The notes beneath the pieces are model-generated. The model had not been told where the DNA came from. It worked only from the letters and a program-made list of their open reading frames with translations, and did no database searches. The position numbers were made by a program, and so were the translations under genes. A stretch of DNA of 64,000 nt, taken from Chloroflexota bacterium. GTDB taxonomy: Bacteria; Chloroflexota; UBA6077; SHYK01. Positions within the stretch are counted from its first letter, which is position 1, and each line of letters opens with the position of its first letter. Shown piece after piece: positions 28,338 to 38,181 of this stretch. Location: contig SHYK01000003.1 in NCBI GenBank assembly GCA_009692845.1, forward strand, positions 253,956 to 317,955, read 5' to 3'.

Positions 28338-29126
28338 TCATGAAAAATCCATCAGGCGGTCCAGCCCATAGATCAGCCCGACCTTATCCTGGATGTGGGT
28401 CGCTGCATAAGCGACGCCGGGCAGGAAGGACTCGCGTCCGCTGGAATCGTGGCGGAGGGTGAGGGTTTGGCCGGGACCACCAAGGATGACCTCGTGGGTG
28501 GCCACGACGCCCGCCATACGCAGGCTATGGATGTGCATATCTTGAAACTGGGCTCCCCGGGCGCCTTCGACGTTGTGCTGGGTGACATTATCCGCGGCAA
28601 AGGGGTGTCCCCGCGCCTCGCGCATCGCCCGAGCGATCATCATGGCGGTACCGGACGGCGCATCGACCTTTCCGTCGTGATGAATCTCGATGACCTCGGC
28701 GCTGTCGAAGAACTTGGCGGCCACTCGGGCGAACTGAAGCAGCAGGTTCGCCCCCACTGCGAAGTTCGGTGCGACCAGCGCACCGACCCCAGCCTGCCTG
28801 GCTCGCTGATCGATGCGCTCCAGGTCAGTCTCGGTGATGCCAGAAGTCCCGATTAGGATCGGGATCCTGGCTTCCAGCGAACACTCTGCATTGGCGCACG
28901 CCGACTCGGCGACGGTGAAATCCACCACCACGTCAGGCCGAACGATATCGAATAGCTCGCTCAGCGAGCGGGCCACCGGGAATAGCTCGGCGTCGTTAGT
29001 CGCTGGCCGCGGATCGCAACCGCCGACGACGGAAATGCCCGGGAATTTCGGAAGTCCCGTTGCAAGCTCGTTGCCCATGCGCCCGCGGACGCCACAGATC
29101 GCCAGCCGAACCATGTCCTGGGTCAT
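28338..29126 (-). CDS. dapB: 4-hydroxy-tetrahydrodipicolinate reductase
   Basis: This 262-residue enzyme catalyses the NAD(P)H-dependent step after DapA. The NADPH site is RLAICGVRGRMGNELA. The catalytic region EVIEIHHDGKVDAPSGTAMM contains the paired His and Lys. The start at 29126 has AGGG 6 nt before it. Its stop overlaps the upstream ATG choice of asd. It is the first gene of the lysine cluster and lies downstream of pnp beyond a GC-rich palindromic element. Confidence 0.94.
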   Translation of the reverse strand: MTQDMVRLAICGVRGRMGNELATGLPKFPGISVVGGCDPRPATNDAELFPVARSLSELFDIVRPDVVVDFTVAESACANAECSLEARIPILIGTSGITETDLERIDQRARQAGVGALVAPNFAVGANLLLQFARVAAKFFDSAEVIEIHHDGKVDAPSGTAMMIARAMREARGHPFAADNVTQHNVEGARGAQFQDMHIHSLRMAGVVATHEVILGGPGQTLTLRHDSSGRESFLPGVAYAATHIQDKVGLIYGLDRLMDFS

Positions 29127-29145
29127 CGGAGCCCTGGGAGGACGA

Positions 29146-29232
29146 CACCCCCACTCTCACCCTCACCCGTCGAGGGGGAGGGAACTAGCCCCCTCCGCCC
29201 TTGCGGGGGAGGGTTGGGGTGGGGGGGCATCA
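29146..29232. repeat. REP-like palindromic element between pnp and dapB
   Basis: The stretch is made of C- and G-runs in inverted order: CTCACCCTCACCCGTCGAGG, then GGGAGGGAACTAGCCCCCTC, then GCGGGGGAGGGTTGGGGTGG. When read in one frame it gives PHPNPPPQGRRG and SPSTGEGESGG, a signature of a widespread palindromic repeat type in bacterial genomes. It may act as a transcript stabiliser or weak terminator between the two genes. Confidence 0.6.
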
Positions 29233-29237
29233 ACTCT

Positions 29238-31661
<2,424 letters not shown>

Positions 31662-31757
31662 AGGGGACTCCTTTTCCTTTACGCAGGAAGGAGAACGCCC
31701 CGCCGGGTGGTGGGTGTTGCGCTTTTAGGCCGGAGTGTGCCTTTGGGGGAGGTGGAG

Positions 31758-32027
31758 TTAGCGGCGCAAACCGAGATTGGCGATCAGCCCTCGGTAGCGC
31801 TCGTAGTCCTTCCGACGAAGGTAGTCCAAGAAACGCCGCCGCCTGCCCACCATTTTGAGAAGGCCGCGGCGCGTGGAATGATCGTGGGAGTGAATCCGGA
31901 GATGCCCAACCAGATCGTTGATACGCCGCGTGAGCAGGGCCACCTGAACATCCATCGACCCAGAGTCGTTCGGGTGTTGGGCGTGCTGCTCGATTATCTC
32001 GTGCTTGACTTCGGTGACAAGGGGCAT
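31758..32027 (-). CDS. rpsO: 30S ribosomal protein uS15
   Basis: This 89-residue small-subunit protein binds the central domain of 16S rRNA. The signature [20 protein letters not shown] and [20 protein letters not shown] are typical. The ATG at 32027 gives [20 protein letters not shown]; a longer reading frame upstream covers GC-rich leader DNA and is not coding. A TATACT -10-like box lies at 32110-32115 on this strand. pnp follows after 96 bp. Confidence 0.96.
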   Translation of the reverse strand: MPLVTEVKHEIIEQHAQHPNDSGSMDVQVALLTRRINDLVGHLRIHSHDHSTRRGLLKMVGRRRRFLDYLRRKDYERYRGLIANLGLRR

Positions 32028-32182
32028 ACAGTGCTGTTCCTGGCACACTTCGACGCGTCGGCGGGTACCGGCTGCGTCCTGTGCTTCTACGTTCTTTTTT
32101 CTCTGGGCCAGTATAGCACACGATCCCGGGGGACTCGCTCCGGGTGGCGAGCCGCCCGGGTGGCATGCATCTCGTTGGCTCG

Positions 32183-32201
32183 CTCGGGCCATCGGCCCGA
32201 G
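32183..32201 (-). terminator. GC-rich hairpin downstream of the VOC gene
   Basis: CTCGGGCC, ATC loop, GGCCCGAG form a perfect 8-bp stem 27 bp after the VOC stop and ahead of the rpsO promoter region. A second hairpin (GGGGGC-GCA-GCCCCC) is adjacent. Neither has a T-run. Confidence 0.35.
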
Positions 32202-32227
32202 GGGGTCGGGGGGCGCAGCCCCCGATT

Positions 32228-32686
32228 TCAATGGGCGGTTGGGTGGGCCTTCCTTTCTTCCATCAGCGCCAGCATGTTCCCTTCGCTGTCTTCGAAGAAG
32301 GCCATCCACAGGTCGTGATCGGGCATCTTGGCGATCAGGTGGGGTTCCCGCAGGAAGTGAACGCCTCGCTCCAACAGAGTCGTGTGGGCGGATTCGATAT
32401 CCGGCACGCGAAAGTAGATCGTCGCGGTAGTCTCCTTGGTCGGGGCATCGGGCACCGCAAGCATTAGACGGAGCCCACTACAGTTGAAGAAGGCGAGACT
32501 GGGCGGCGCCTGAAAGAGGAACTCCATTCCTAGCGCATCCCGGTAGAAGGCGACCGCCCGCTCGATGTTCCGGGCGGTGATGGCGATTTGCCCAATGTCA
32601 GTGAGGTGGAGCTCAGGACTTTCCAAGGCTTCCTCCAGGCGGATTCTTGGGTCATCAATGCACGCGCGATGGTATCCTGAATCCAC
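32228..32686 (-). CDS. VOC-superfamily (glyoxalase/dioxygenase-fold) protein
   Basis: This 152-residue protein has the beta-alpha-beta-beta-beta repeats of the vicinal oxygen chelate superfamily. It reads [60 protein letters not shown] and [20 protein letters not shown]. The final Glu is at the usual metal position, while the first His of glyoxalases is replaced near GQIAIT. The substrate is unknown. The GTG at 32686 is the longest start; the domain itself begins ~28 residues later. It is divergent from the ferredoxin gene. Confidence 0.82.
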   Translation of the reverse strand: MDSGYHRACIDDPRIRLEEALESPELHLTDIGQIAITARNIERAVAFYRDALGMEFLFQAPPSLAFFNCSGLRLMLAVPDAPTKETTATIYFRVPDIESAHTTLLERGVHFLREPHLIAKMPDHDLWMAFFEDSEGNMLALMEERKAHPTAH

Positions 32687-32747
32687 GCCAGACCCGGCAC
32701 TCCAGGGGTTCCCGGCGGGCTGGAAATCACTGAGCTAGGAGGACATA

Positions 32748-32948
32748 GTGGCACTTACAGCGGTTATCGACTGGGATAAGTGCGAGGGCAATGGGGTTTG
32801 CGCGCGAGTGGCGGCGGAGATCTTTAGCTGCGATCAAGAAGGGAACTCGGACGTCATTCTGGACGAGATCCCGAACGAGTTGCGGGCCAAGGCGATGCTG
32901 GCCATGCGGCAGTGTCCGACCAAGGCCATTACCGTAACCGAGGCATAG
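32748..32948 (+). CDS. Small ferredoxin of the [3Fe-4S] type
   Basis: This 66-residue ferredoxin has Cys ligands CEGNGVC near the N-terminus and CPTKAI near the C-terminus. Only three cluster cysteines are present because the middle one of the CxxCxxC motif is Gly (CEGNGVC). That pattern is typical of [3Fe-4S] ferredoxins that feed cytochromes P450 and similar oxygenases. The GTG start has a TAGGAGGACATA site. No P450 is nearby. Its electron partner is unknown. Confidence 0.88.
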   Translation: MALTAVIDWDKCEGNGVCARVAAEIFSCDQEGNSDVILDEIPNELRAKAMLAMRQCPTKAITVTEA

Positions 32949-32988
32949 CCAGCGGTCAGCCAGATCTCGATGAGTCCCCGAGCTCCCC

Positions 32989-33312
32989 ATGTCTGAGAGC
33001 GAAGCGCATCAGTTCAGCGGTCGGTGGCGCGGATCCATCCGAAGCGATGCCCTCGATGAGCACGCAACCTTCGTGGAGCGGCTTCGCTCCGAAGAGGGAT
33101 TGGATCTGCTGCGACGGTGTGGCTTGACCTATTACGCTCTGTACCAGGCCGACCATGATCTCCGGATCATCTTCCGGTCGGAGAAGCCGTCCATCATCGC
33201 CGGCTTCTTGCGCAACCCGCGCATGTGGCCAGCCTATTGGGAGTTCTCGAGCCCGGATCAGACCGAGCCTCCAAGCGACGAGTTGCCGCTCTTCGTGTGG
33301 GCCCGCGAGTGA
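32989..33312 (+). CDS. Conserved small protein of unknown function
   Basis: I do not recognise this 107-residue protein. It has a compact alpha/beta look: an N-terminal tail, then DALDEHATFVERLRSEEGLD, LLRRCGLTYYALYQADHDLR, IIFRSEKPSIIAGFLRNPRM and a C-terminal WPAYWEFSSPD. It may be related to dimeric alpha/beta-barrel proteins, but no motif proves this. The ATG at 32989 follows a weak site. Its stop overlaps the GTG of the DUF309 gene, so the two are coupled. Confidence 0.65.
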   Translation: MSESEAHQFSGRWRGSIRSDALDEHATFVERLRSEEGLDLLRRCGLTYYALYQADHDLRIIFRSEKPSIIAGFLRNPRMWPAYWEFSSPDQTEPPSDELPLFVWARE

Positions 33313-33725
33313 CCGATGTGAGGGCGGACGAGCCTTGGCCAGCCGAGCTCGGGCAAGCAATTGAGGACTTCAATCGGGGCGAATATCACGCTTGCCACGA
33401 TGCGCTCGAGACACTATGGAAACGCGAGCGCAGGCCGATTCGCCAGGCATATCAAGGGATCATTCAGCTAGCGGTGGCTTTCCATCACCTGACTAACGGC
33501 AACCGCCGGGGCGCCGAACTCTGTCTCGAGCGGGCTTGGGGCCGCCTGCTTCCATTTGAGCAGGGTGCTCTGGGGCTGGATATCCGAAGTCTGCTCGCAG
33601 CCAGCCAGGCTGCCTTCGAGAACGCCACCGGGGCTGCCGAGGGCACCGGATCACGCCTAGGACCGACGATTCGGCGCTCGGGGGCCTGGGAGCAGCCTGG
33701 CCAACCGGTTCGGCCGCCGAGCTGA
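33309..33725 (+). CDS. DUF309 family protein
   Basis: This 138-residue protein has the DUF309 signature FNRGEYHACHDALETLWKRE followed by RRPIRQAYQGIIQLAVAFHH and GNRRGAELCLERA. The family is all-helical with conserved His and Glu residues that suggest a metal site; its role is unknown. The GTG at 33309 overlaps the previous stop (GTGA). The C-terminal ~35 residues are low complexity. It ends 90 bp before tRNA-Cys. Confidence 0.85.
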   Translation: MTDVRADEPWPAELGQAIEDFNRGEYHACHDALETLWKRERRPIRQAYQGIIQLAVAFHHLTNGNRRGAELCLERAWGRLLPFEQGALGLDIRSLLAASQAAFENATGAAEGTGSRLGPTIRRSGAWEQPGQPVRPPS

Positions 33726-33798
33726 CGTTGGCGCTCGATCGTATGGCGCCGATCGAGGTGCGCTGAGGCCGCCATCGGGGCGAGCTAAATCCGGGCAG

Positions 33799-33804
33799 TA
33801 TAAT
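33799..33804 (+). promoter_or_regulatory. Consensus -10 box for tRNA-Cys
   Basis: A perfect TATAAT lies 10 bp upstream of the tRNA 5' end. The -35 region is poorly conserved. Confidence 0.55.
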
Positions 33805-33814
33805 CTCGGCTCAC

Positions 33815-33886
33815 GGCGACGTAGCCAAGTGGTTAAGGCGGGGGTCTGCAAAATCCCTATCGTCGGTTCGATTCCGACCGTCGCCT
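33815..33886 (+). tRNA. tRNA-Cys (GCA)
   Basis: A full cloverleaf can be drawn. The acceptor GGCGACG pairs with CGTCGCC, the anticodon loop is CTGCAAA with GCA, and the T-arm contains GGTTCGATTCC. The base before the 3' end is T, the U73 discriminator needed by CysRS. CCA is not encoded. The gene borders a CRISPR-containing island. Confidence 0.95.
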
Positions 33887-33888
33887 CC

Positions 33889-33929
33889 GACAATGAACGG
33901 TATCCAGTTACTGGATACCGTTCATTGTC
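33889..33929. terminator. Perfect 19-bp inverted repeat just after tRNA-Cys
   Basis: GACAATGAACGGTATCCAG, a TTA loop, and its exact complement make a 41-nt hairpin starting 2 nt after the tRNA. It is stronger than a normal tRNA terminator and has no T-run. It could end the tRNA transcript or be part of an integration site. Confidence 0.6.
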
Positions 33930-33931
33930 TA

Positions 33932-34018
33932 TCACGGATTCTTGGTGATGGGTCGGGCCCCGCTCGTTTGATGCCAAACTTGATGCCAAATGACTTTGGC
34001 GTGAGGATTTCGCCCTAG
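33932..34018 (-). pseudogene. Possible C-terminal tail of a lost tyrosine integrase
   Basis: On the minus strand the frame ending at 33932 reads NPHAKVIWHQVWHQTSGARP just before its stop. A doubled WHQ near a C-terminus facing a tRNA 3' end is a pattern I associate with tyrosine-type integrases. No catalytic part remains because CRISPR DNA begins directly upstream. This rests on a short motif only. Confidence 0.25.
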
Positions 34019-34169
34019 CCTAGACCCCCACACGCGTGGGGACAACGAGGGCCCCCCGCTGTTCGCCGGTAACCCCGTCCGGTCCACCCCCACACGCGTG
34101 GGGACAACGCCGATAAGCAAACCGACGATGAAAAAGAGGTCGGTCCACCCCCACACGCGTGGGGACAAC
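34019..34169 (-). CRISPR. Type I-E CRISPR array, three repeats and two spacers
   Basis: Repeats of 28 bp lie at 34142-34169, 34081-34108 and 34019-34046. In transcript orientation they start GTTGTCCCCACGCGTG and end GGGGGTGGACC, the type I-E pattern. The copy farthest from cas2 is altered at its last bases (TCTAGG), as expected of the distal end. Spacers are 33 nt (34109-34141) and 34 nt (34047-34080). Only 22 bp separate the cas2 stop from the first repeat, so the leader is very short or cut. Both spacers are different from everything else I noticed in the window. Confidence 0.93.
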
Positions 34170-34191
34170 ACTGATTAAGTTCGCAAATCCA

Positions 34192-34500
34192 CTAGCTAGT
34201 AGGCTTAGCCGTCAACGCCTTGTCATGACCAGGCCACCTGGCGAGCCAGAGGCCCTCAAAATCGACGAACTCGCGGCTGCCTTGACCGCGGGTGCGAACC
34301 GCAAAACCCTGCTCAGTGTTGGTTTGGTAGATCATGGTGGCGGCACCGTCAGCGACCGCAATCGTGATCTTTTCCCAGAGCGAATCGCGCACTCGCGCAG
34401 GCACGTTCCCCACGAATACTCCTGCTCTAGGCTCAATAAACCACCGCGTCAAGTTCCCACGTAGAGACGGTGTCACTCGTTCGAGTACCAGCACCACCAT
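34192..34500 (-). CDS. cas2: CRISPR-associated endonuclease Cas2, type I-E
   Basis: This 102-residue protein matches Cas2e (CasE-subtype YgbF): VVLVLERVTPSLRGNLTRWF, GVFVGNVPARVRDSLWEKI and a C-terminal extension. Cas2 dimers bridge two Cas1 dimers to integrate new spacers. The gene lies between cas1 and the array with a 2-bp gap to cas1. Nothing suggests inactivation. Confidence 0.93.
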   Translation of the reverse strand: MVVLVLERVTPSLRGNLTRWFIEPRAGVFVGNVPARVRDSLWEKITIAVADGAATMIYQTNTEQGFAVRTRGQGSREFVDFEGLWLARWPGHDKALTAKPTS

Positions 34501-34502
34501 CG

Positions 34503-35447
34503 CTAAGGCTCCTGCCCAGCGTCCTCGAATCGATTCACGCCACCCGCAACCTCCTGGGTTTCATCATCCCAAAGGCCTCCCGGGGCAGCCCCATCCAAGT
34601 CGAAATCGATCTCTGCCTGCGACCCGGTTCCCGTCCCAACCGCAAGATCTATGTCAGGGATGATTCGTTGGAGCAAATGCTTGGATCGGAACGCGTCCCG
34701 GCATAACAACCGGGCCCGGCGTTCAACCCCGGTTTCACCCTCTGCCGCGGACTGGAAAGCGATCGGTATCGAGATCTCCGCCTTGTAGAGATCTGCCACG
34801 TCATACACGAACGAAAGTATCTTGCCGGTGTGGATAAAGCCCAGAGCCGCGGAGTATCCAGCCGACAGAATTGCTGAATGGCATACTCCGTATAGACAGC
34901 TGTTCGCGGCCGACAGCGCTCGGTTGATCGGGTCGCTCGCTCCCCACTCCGTCCTCTCGTAAGCACGTCCAAACCAGGGAAGCCCAGTTTGATGGCTGGC
35001 CTTCTCATAGGTCGCCCGGACCCGTAGTCCTTCTCGCCCCCGCAATTGCTGCAACGTCAGGTTCTCATCAATCGACTCAGCAAATCGCATCGCGTACATT
35101 CGGCGAACGACGGCCATGTGCTGCGCCGGGTCAGCCCACGCCCGCGCTTGGCGCAACAAGTTGTGAGCGGATCGGGTTTCTCCCGTCCCGAACGCGTAAA
35201 AGCGAATCCCATCCTCTCCTGTCCAGGCGACCATGCAGCCACAATCGGCCAGTGCTCGTATTGCCGCATGCGTGATCGAGGTTCCCGGTCCGATCATTAA
35301 CAGGGTAAGAGAGGCGCACGGGACCGGGGTCCTGCCCTGTTTGTCAAACAGCGCAATAGCGCTGTCTTCTTGCTCGATTCGACAGTGCTCCACATAGAGG
35401 TAACTCAGGCTGTCCCGGATTTTGGGTAGCTCGTGCAGGTTACGCAT
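34503..35447 (-). CDS. cas1: CRISPR-associated integrase Cas1, type I-E
   Basis: This 314-residue Cas1e makes the cuts and joins during spacer acquisition. Metal-binding residues are preserved: Glu in QQLRGREGLRVRATYEKAS, His in LGFIHTGKILSF and Asp in VYDVADLYKAE. The ATG at 35447 (MRNLHELPKIRDSL) has a GGGAGG site; the frame before it overlaps cas6e. It overlaps the cas6e remnant by 8 bp, as in intact I-E operons. With cas2 and the array it could still be active, but the interference genes are missing. Confidence 0.93.
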   Translation of the reverse strand: MRNLHELPKIRDSLSYLYVEHCRIEQEDSAIALFDKQGRTPVPCASLTLLMIGPGTSITHAAIRALADCGCMVAWTGEDGIRFYAFGTGETRSAHNLLRQARAWADPAQHMAVVRRMYAMRFAESIDENLTLQQLRGREGLRVRATYEKASHQTGLPWFGRAYERTEWGASDPINRALSAANSCLYGVCHSAILSAGYSAALGFIHTGKILSFVYDVADLYKAEISIPIAFQSAAEGETGVERRARLLCRDAFRSKHLLQRIIPDIDLAVGTGTGSQAEIDFDLDGAAPGGLWDDETQEVAGGVNRFEDAGQEP

Positions 35448-35817
35448 TGCGACCTCCCGCCGGCGCCACGGACAAGAGCCCGAAGCCATAGGCCTTCGCC
35501 GGACCGATTCCGCTCTCGAGCGACCCACGAAAGACATGCTTGTCCACCACCCTCAGAACGCCATCGAACGTGACGCCGCCGAAAGTCATCTGGCGCTTGC
35601 CGTCGCGCAACGCGGGGTGGGTTCCGAAGGCCTTGGCATTCGGAGTTACCCACACGCTCAGCGCGCCATCACTAGCTTGTGCTTGGGTCACCGTGAATCC
35701 GTGCTGAACGCCCTTCCGGGCCAGCCATGCGATCTGATCAGCCTCCTGCGTCAGCTCCACCCGCGGGTTGTGCTTCCCCAATCCCGCCTCGAGACTTGAT
35801 GCGGCACGTTTGGTCAC
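35440..35817 (-). pseudogene. cas6e: Truncated Cas6e (CasE) CRISPR RNA endonuclease
   Basis: This carries only the C-terminal ~125 residues of the type I-E crRNA-processing enzyme. Recognisable parts are IAWLARKGVQHGFTVTQAQA, FGGVTFDGVLRVVDKHVFRG and the end GIGPAKAYGFGLLSVAP (the Gly-rich RNA-binding loop). Complete proteins have ~200-220 residues with an N-terminal ferredoxin-like fold that bears the catalytic His. Here the sequence before VTKRAASS does not resemble Cas6e in any frame. The break at ~35,820 coincides with a TATAAT on the opposite strand. Cas5, Cas7, Cse2, Cas8e and Cas3 are all absent. Confidence 0.8.
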
Positions 35818-35837
35818 GATAACCCTATAATCACACC

Positions 35838-35989
35838 GGAAGAATTTAATGGCGCTATCAAGAGCGACGCGGCTTCGATGCTGCGTCCACCAACCTGCTG
35901 GCGACGGCAAGGTGGTAGCCCTTAGGCTGAGGGGATAGGCCCGCAAGGGAACCAAGGTCGCACGCCTCCGCGTGTGCGGAGGCTTTTTT
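35838..35989 (+). ncRNA. Candidate small structured RNA next to the CRISPR remnant
   Basis: A TATAAT (35826-35831) is followed ~130 nt later by a perfect rho-independent terminator. Between them are several complementary segments: GACGCGGC/GCTGCGTC, CCACC/GGTGG around a TGC/GCA inner stem, and CCC-GCAA-GGG. No open reading frame with a ribosome site fits the interval. The sequence does not match a riboswitch or standard RNA that I know. Its promoter lies at the break of the truncated cas6e. It is inferred from signals only. Confidence 0.4.
35964..35989 (+). terminator. Strong intrinsic terminator
   Basis: GCCTCCGC, loop GTGT, GCGGAGGC, then TTTTTT. This textbook terminator on the plus strand has no protein gene directly upstream on that strand. 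Confidence 0.9.
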
Positions 35990-35990
35990 G

Positions 35991-36722
35991 TTGTCGCCGC
36001 CGCTCCTGATAGACGCCAAGTTTGAAGGAGAGGTCATGCAGGGTCTGCGTCCTGGAGATTCTCATCCGAGTTTGGCAGAGGGACCAAGCGGACCTGGGTG
36101 CCGCCGACGCCCCGCGCTCCATCCCCAACTTGCTCCGCCATGATCTGGAGGGTGTCAGACTGGTCCGGGTAAATGACCCCAAGCCGAATCGGATAGATGC
36201 TGGGCGTGGCAACTCCAGACCGCCACGTGTCAGAGGATTGAAACACTTAGCAGAATCGCTCCGTGATCGGTTCGTTGGGCCTCGTTTAGCTGGGCCTCGT
36301 TGTTTGGCCGCTCAGCTGGGGAACGCGAGCTGGCCGGCGCTCTTTTGGGCAATGGGCGTGCCGCCACCCTGAATCATCACGGCGGTTGGCAATCGCAGTG
36401 ATGATGACTCGGGACAAAGAGCCGCGCGCTCCTTAGCTGGGAGGCTCTGGTGCACCAAATCGTTGATTGACCCGTCGACCGGTCTGGCTCCTTCATTACG
36501 ACAGCGTCCCACTTGAGGCGCCCCGGCGCCACGCACGGCCGGGCAGTCCGTCTCCTATCCCGAAGTGTGGATGCGCCCCTATCTTTGGGGTGGGGTCACG
36601 CCCACCCGACGGCGTGTTTACAGCCACGCTTTTGGGCGTGGGCCTGCGCCCCGCGGCTCTCTACGATTCACGTCAGGCATCGGCCACGTCAGGCGCCGGG
36701 CCAATTGATAAGGAGCGACCAG
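35991..36722. other. Gene-poor debris between CRISPR remnant and amidohydrolase
   Basis: I find no complete gene. Minus-strand readings PSIYPIRLGVIYPDQSDTLQ (near 36,180) and TAVMIQGGGTPIAQKSAG (near 36,350) look like protein fragments but I cannot assign them. A 12-bp duplication (TGGGCCTCGTT.. twice) lies at 36269-36295. The stretch at 36,540-36,700 is GC-rich without signals until the GGAGCG site of the next gene. Confidence 0.5.
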
Positions 36723-37865
36723 ATGCCTGTTCCCCGACCGGTCTTTGATCAGAACGAGACCCTCGCAGTGATCGCCAAAGAGCAGCGAATCTCCGCCGCC
36801 GACCATTTTGGCGAGCCGCTCGACCTGTGGGAGAAGAATCTCCCAGCTGCGTTTCGAGATCGCGCGCCGCGCTACCCGAAACTCGTTCTCTATGAGACGA
36901 ATCACCATCTGCGAGCAGGTGGGTGGGATGCGCACGAACGCCTGAAGGACCTGGCCCTCGACGGGACCAGCGCCACGGTCCTGTATCCCACGCTCGGCCA
37001 TGACGCCTGGCGACTCGACGATCTAGAGCTCCAGGAAGCTTGCATTCGGGTCTACAACGACTACGTCATCGAGCAATGCAGTGTTGCTCCCGAGCGACTT
37101 TGGGGCCTGGCGATGATTCCCCTAGGCAGAATCGACCACGCGATCCAGGAGCTCGAGCGGTGCAAGAAGGCCGGCCTCCGGGGTGCGGAGATTCCGGTCG
37201 GGCAGCCGCTGGACAACTCGTATAGCTCGGAGCGGTATGGCAAATTCTGGGCGGTGGCCCAGTCCCTTGACATGCCGATAAACCTGCATATCAATACCGG
37301 GACCGACCGGATTCCCCAGGATAAGAGTGGACTCCTTCCATACGGCGTCCACAAGTTCGACTGCATGCGGGTCCTGGGCGACCTAATCGTCTCCGGCGTG
37401 ATGGAGCGCTATCCGGATCTCAAGTTCGTCATCTCGGAGTGCGGCTCCGGGTGGATCCCGTTCTTCGCCCAGGAATTCGACTATTACATGATGGGCAGCA
37501 GCCGGCAGGCCACGCTTCCCCGCCCGCCCAGCGAATACCTGGCTCGCCAGGTCTACACCGTGTTCATCGGCGACCAGGTAGCCGGCGACCTCGCCGAGAA
37601 GTATGGGAAAACGAATTTCATGTGGTCGAGCGATTACCCGCACCCGGCCTGCACCTGGCCTAACTCGGCCGCCAGCATCGCGCAGGATCTGGGGCATGTC
37701 AGCGAGGAGACCCGGGCGAACATCGTCTGCAACACCGCGGCTGCCGTCTACAATAGTGGCCAGCTCCCGCCCCCGGCCGATCCGGCGCCTACGGACTATC
37801 AGCCGCTGGACACCTGGAACTACGCCGTGCGAACCGACTACGCGCGGGTCGGCGTGACGGCCTAG
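36723..37865 (+). CDS. Amidohydrolase-2 family (decarboxylase-like) protein
   Basis: This 380-residue TIM-barrel protein belongs to the amidohydrolase_2 / ACMSD-like family of metal-dependent decarboxylases and hydrolases. It contains ISAADHFGEPLDLWEKNLP (family N-terminus), MPINLHINTGTDRI (His ligand), LKFVISECGSGWIPFFAQEF and FMWSSDYPHPACTWPNS (Asp). The length fits. The ATG at 36723 has AAGGAG at 7 nt. The substrate is unknown; it could be an aromatic or heteroaromatic acid. It is the first of five amidohydrolase loci (two of them broken) in the next 19 kb. A small gene follows 31 bp later. Confidence 0.88.
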   Translation: MPVPRPVFDQNETLAVIAKEQRISAADHFGEPLDLWEKNLPAAFRDRAPRYPKLVLYETNHHLRAGGWDAHERLKDLALDGTSATVLYPTLGHDAWRLDDLELQEACIRVYNDYVIEQCSVAPERLWGLAMIPLGRIDHAIQELERCKKAGLRGAEIPVGQPLDNSYSSERYGKFWAVAQSLDMPINLHINTGTDRIPQDKSGLLPYGVHKFDCMRVLGDLIVSGVMERYPDLKFVISECGSGWIPFFAQEFDYYMMGSSRQATLPRPPSEYLARQVYTVFIGDQVAGDLAEKYGKTNFMWSSDYPHPACTWPNSAASIAQDLGHVSEETRANIVCNTAAAVYNSGQLPPPADPAPTDYQPLDTWNYAVRTDYARVGVTA

Positions 37866-37896
37866 GGAGAGACTCAAAAACATCTGGGAGGGAAAT

Positions 37897-38124
37897 GTGA
37901 AATACACCACGGACGTGCAGTCGAACGCTGATCGGATAGTCGATGCGATGCGCGAGGAGGCCGCAGAGGGGAGATTATCGGTAGGGCGTTCGACCCTTAC
38001 CACCAAGACGGGGTTCAACCTCCAGGAGATCGCTGAGGTCATGGAGTTTCTTCAATTGGAAACCCCAGGTCGGGTTCGACGCCAGACCAAAGGTGGCTTC
38101 GGCATGTTTGAGCTGGTGAGCTAG
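37897..38124 (+). CDS. Small winged-helix-like protein downstream of amidohydrolase
   Basis: This 75-residue product starts at GTG 37897 with GGGAGGG upstream. It reads SNADRIVDAMREEAAEGRLS, VGRSTLTTKTGFNLQEIAEV and MEFLQLETPGRVRRQTKGGF. The helical pattern with a basic C-terminal hairpin suggests a small DNA-binding winged helix, but I recognise no family. It is likely co-transcribed with the amidohydrolase and ends at a strong terminator. Confidence 0.65.
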   Translation: MKYTTDVQSNADRIVDAMREEAAEGRLSVGRSTLTTKTGFNLQEIAEVMEFLQLETPGRVRRQTKGGFGMFELVS

Positions 38125-38181
38125 AAAGCGATTTCAACGCCCGATCGGGTCGGGCAAGCACGAGGCCGACCTTCCGAGGCT

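Noticed and set aside
33657-33989. 110-residue frame over tRNA-Cys (VGIEPTIGILQTPALTTWLRR)
   Set aside because: It is the antisense translation of the tRNA gene, a known false-gene type.
35838-35989. T-box leader or SRP RNA resemblance (AAGGTGGTAGCCC)
   Set aside because: The T-box bulge and stem I are lacking, and the SRP apical GGAA loop with its flanks is not present. It remains an unassigned RNA candidate.
35922-36246. Overlapping minus-strand frames of 96 and 70 residues
   Set aside because: They have no ribosome site, part covers the terminator, and no family is recognisable. At most they are debris.
36269-36295. 12-bp duplication TGGGCCTCGTT
   Set aside because: Two imperfect copies with a 3-bp gap are too little to suggest a repeat system or attachment site.
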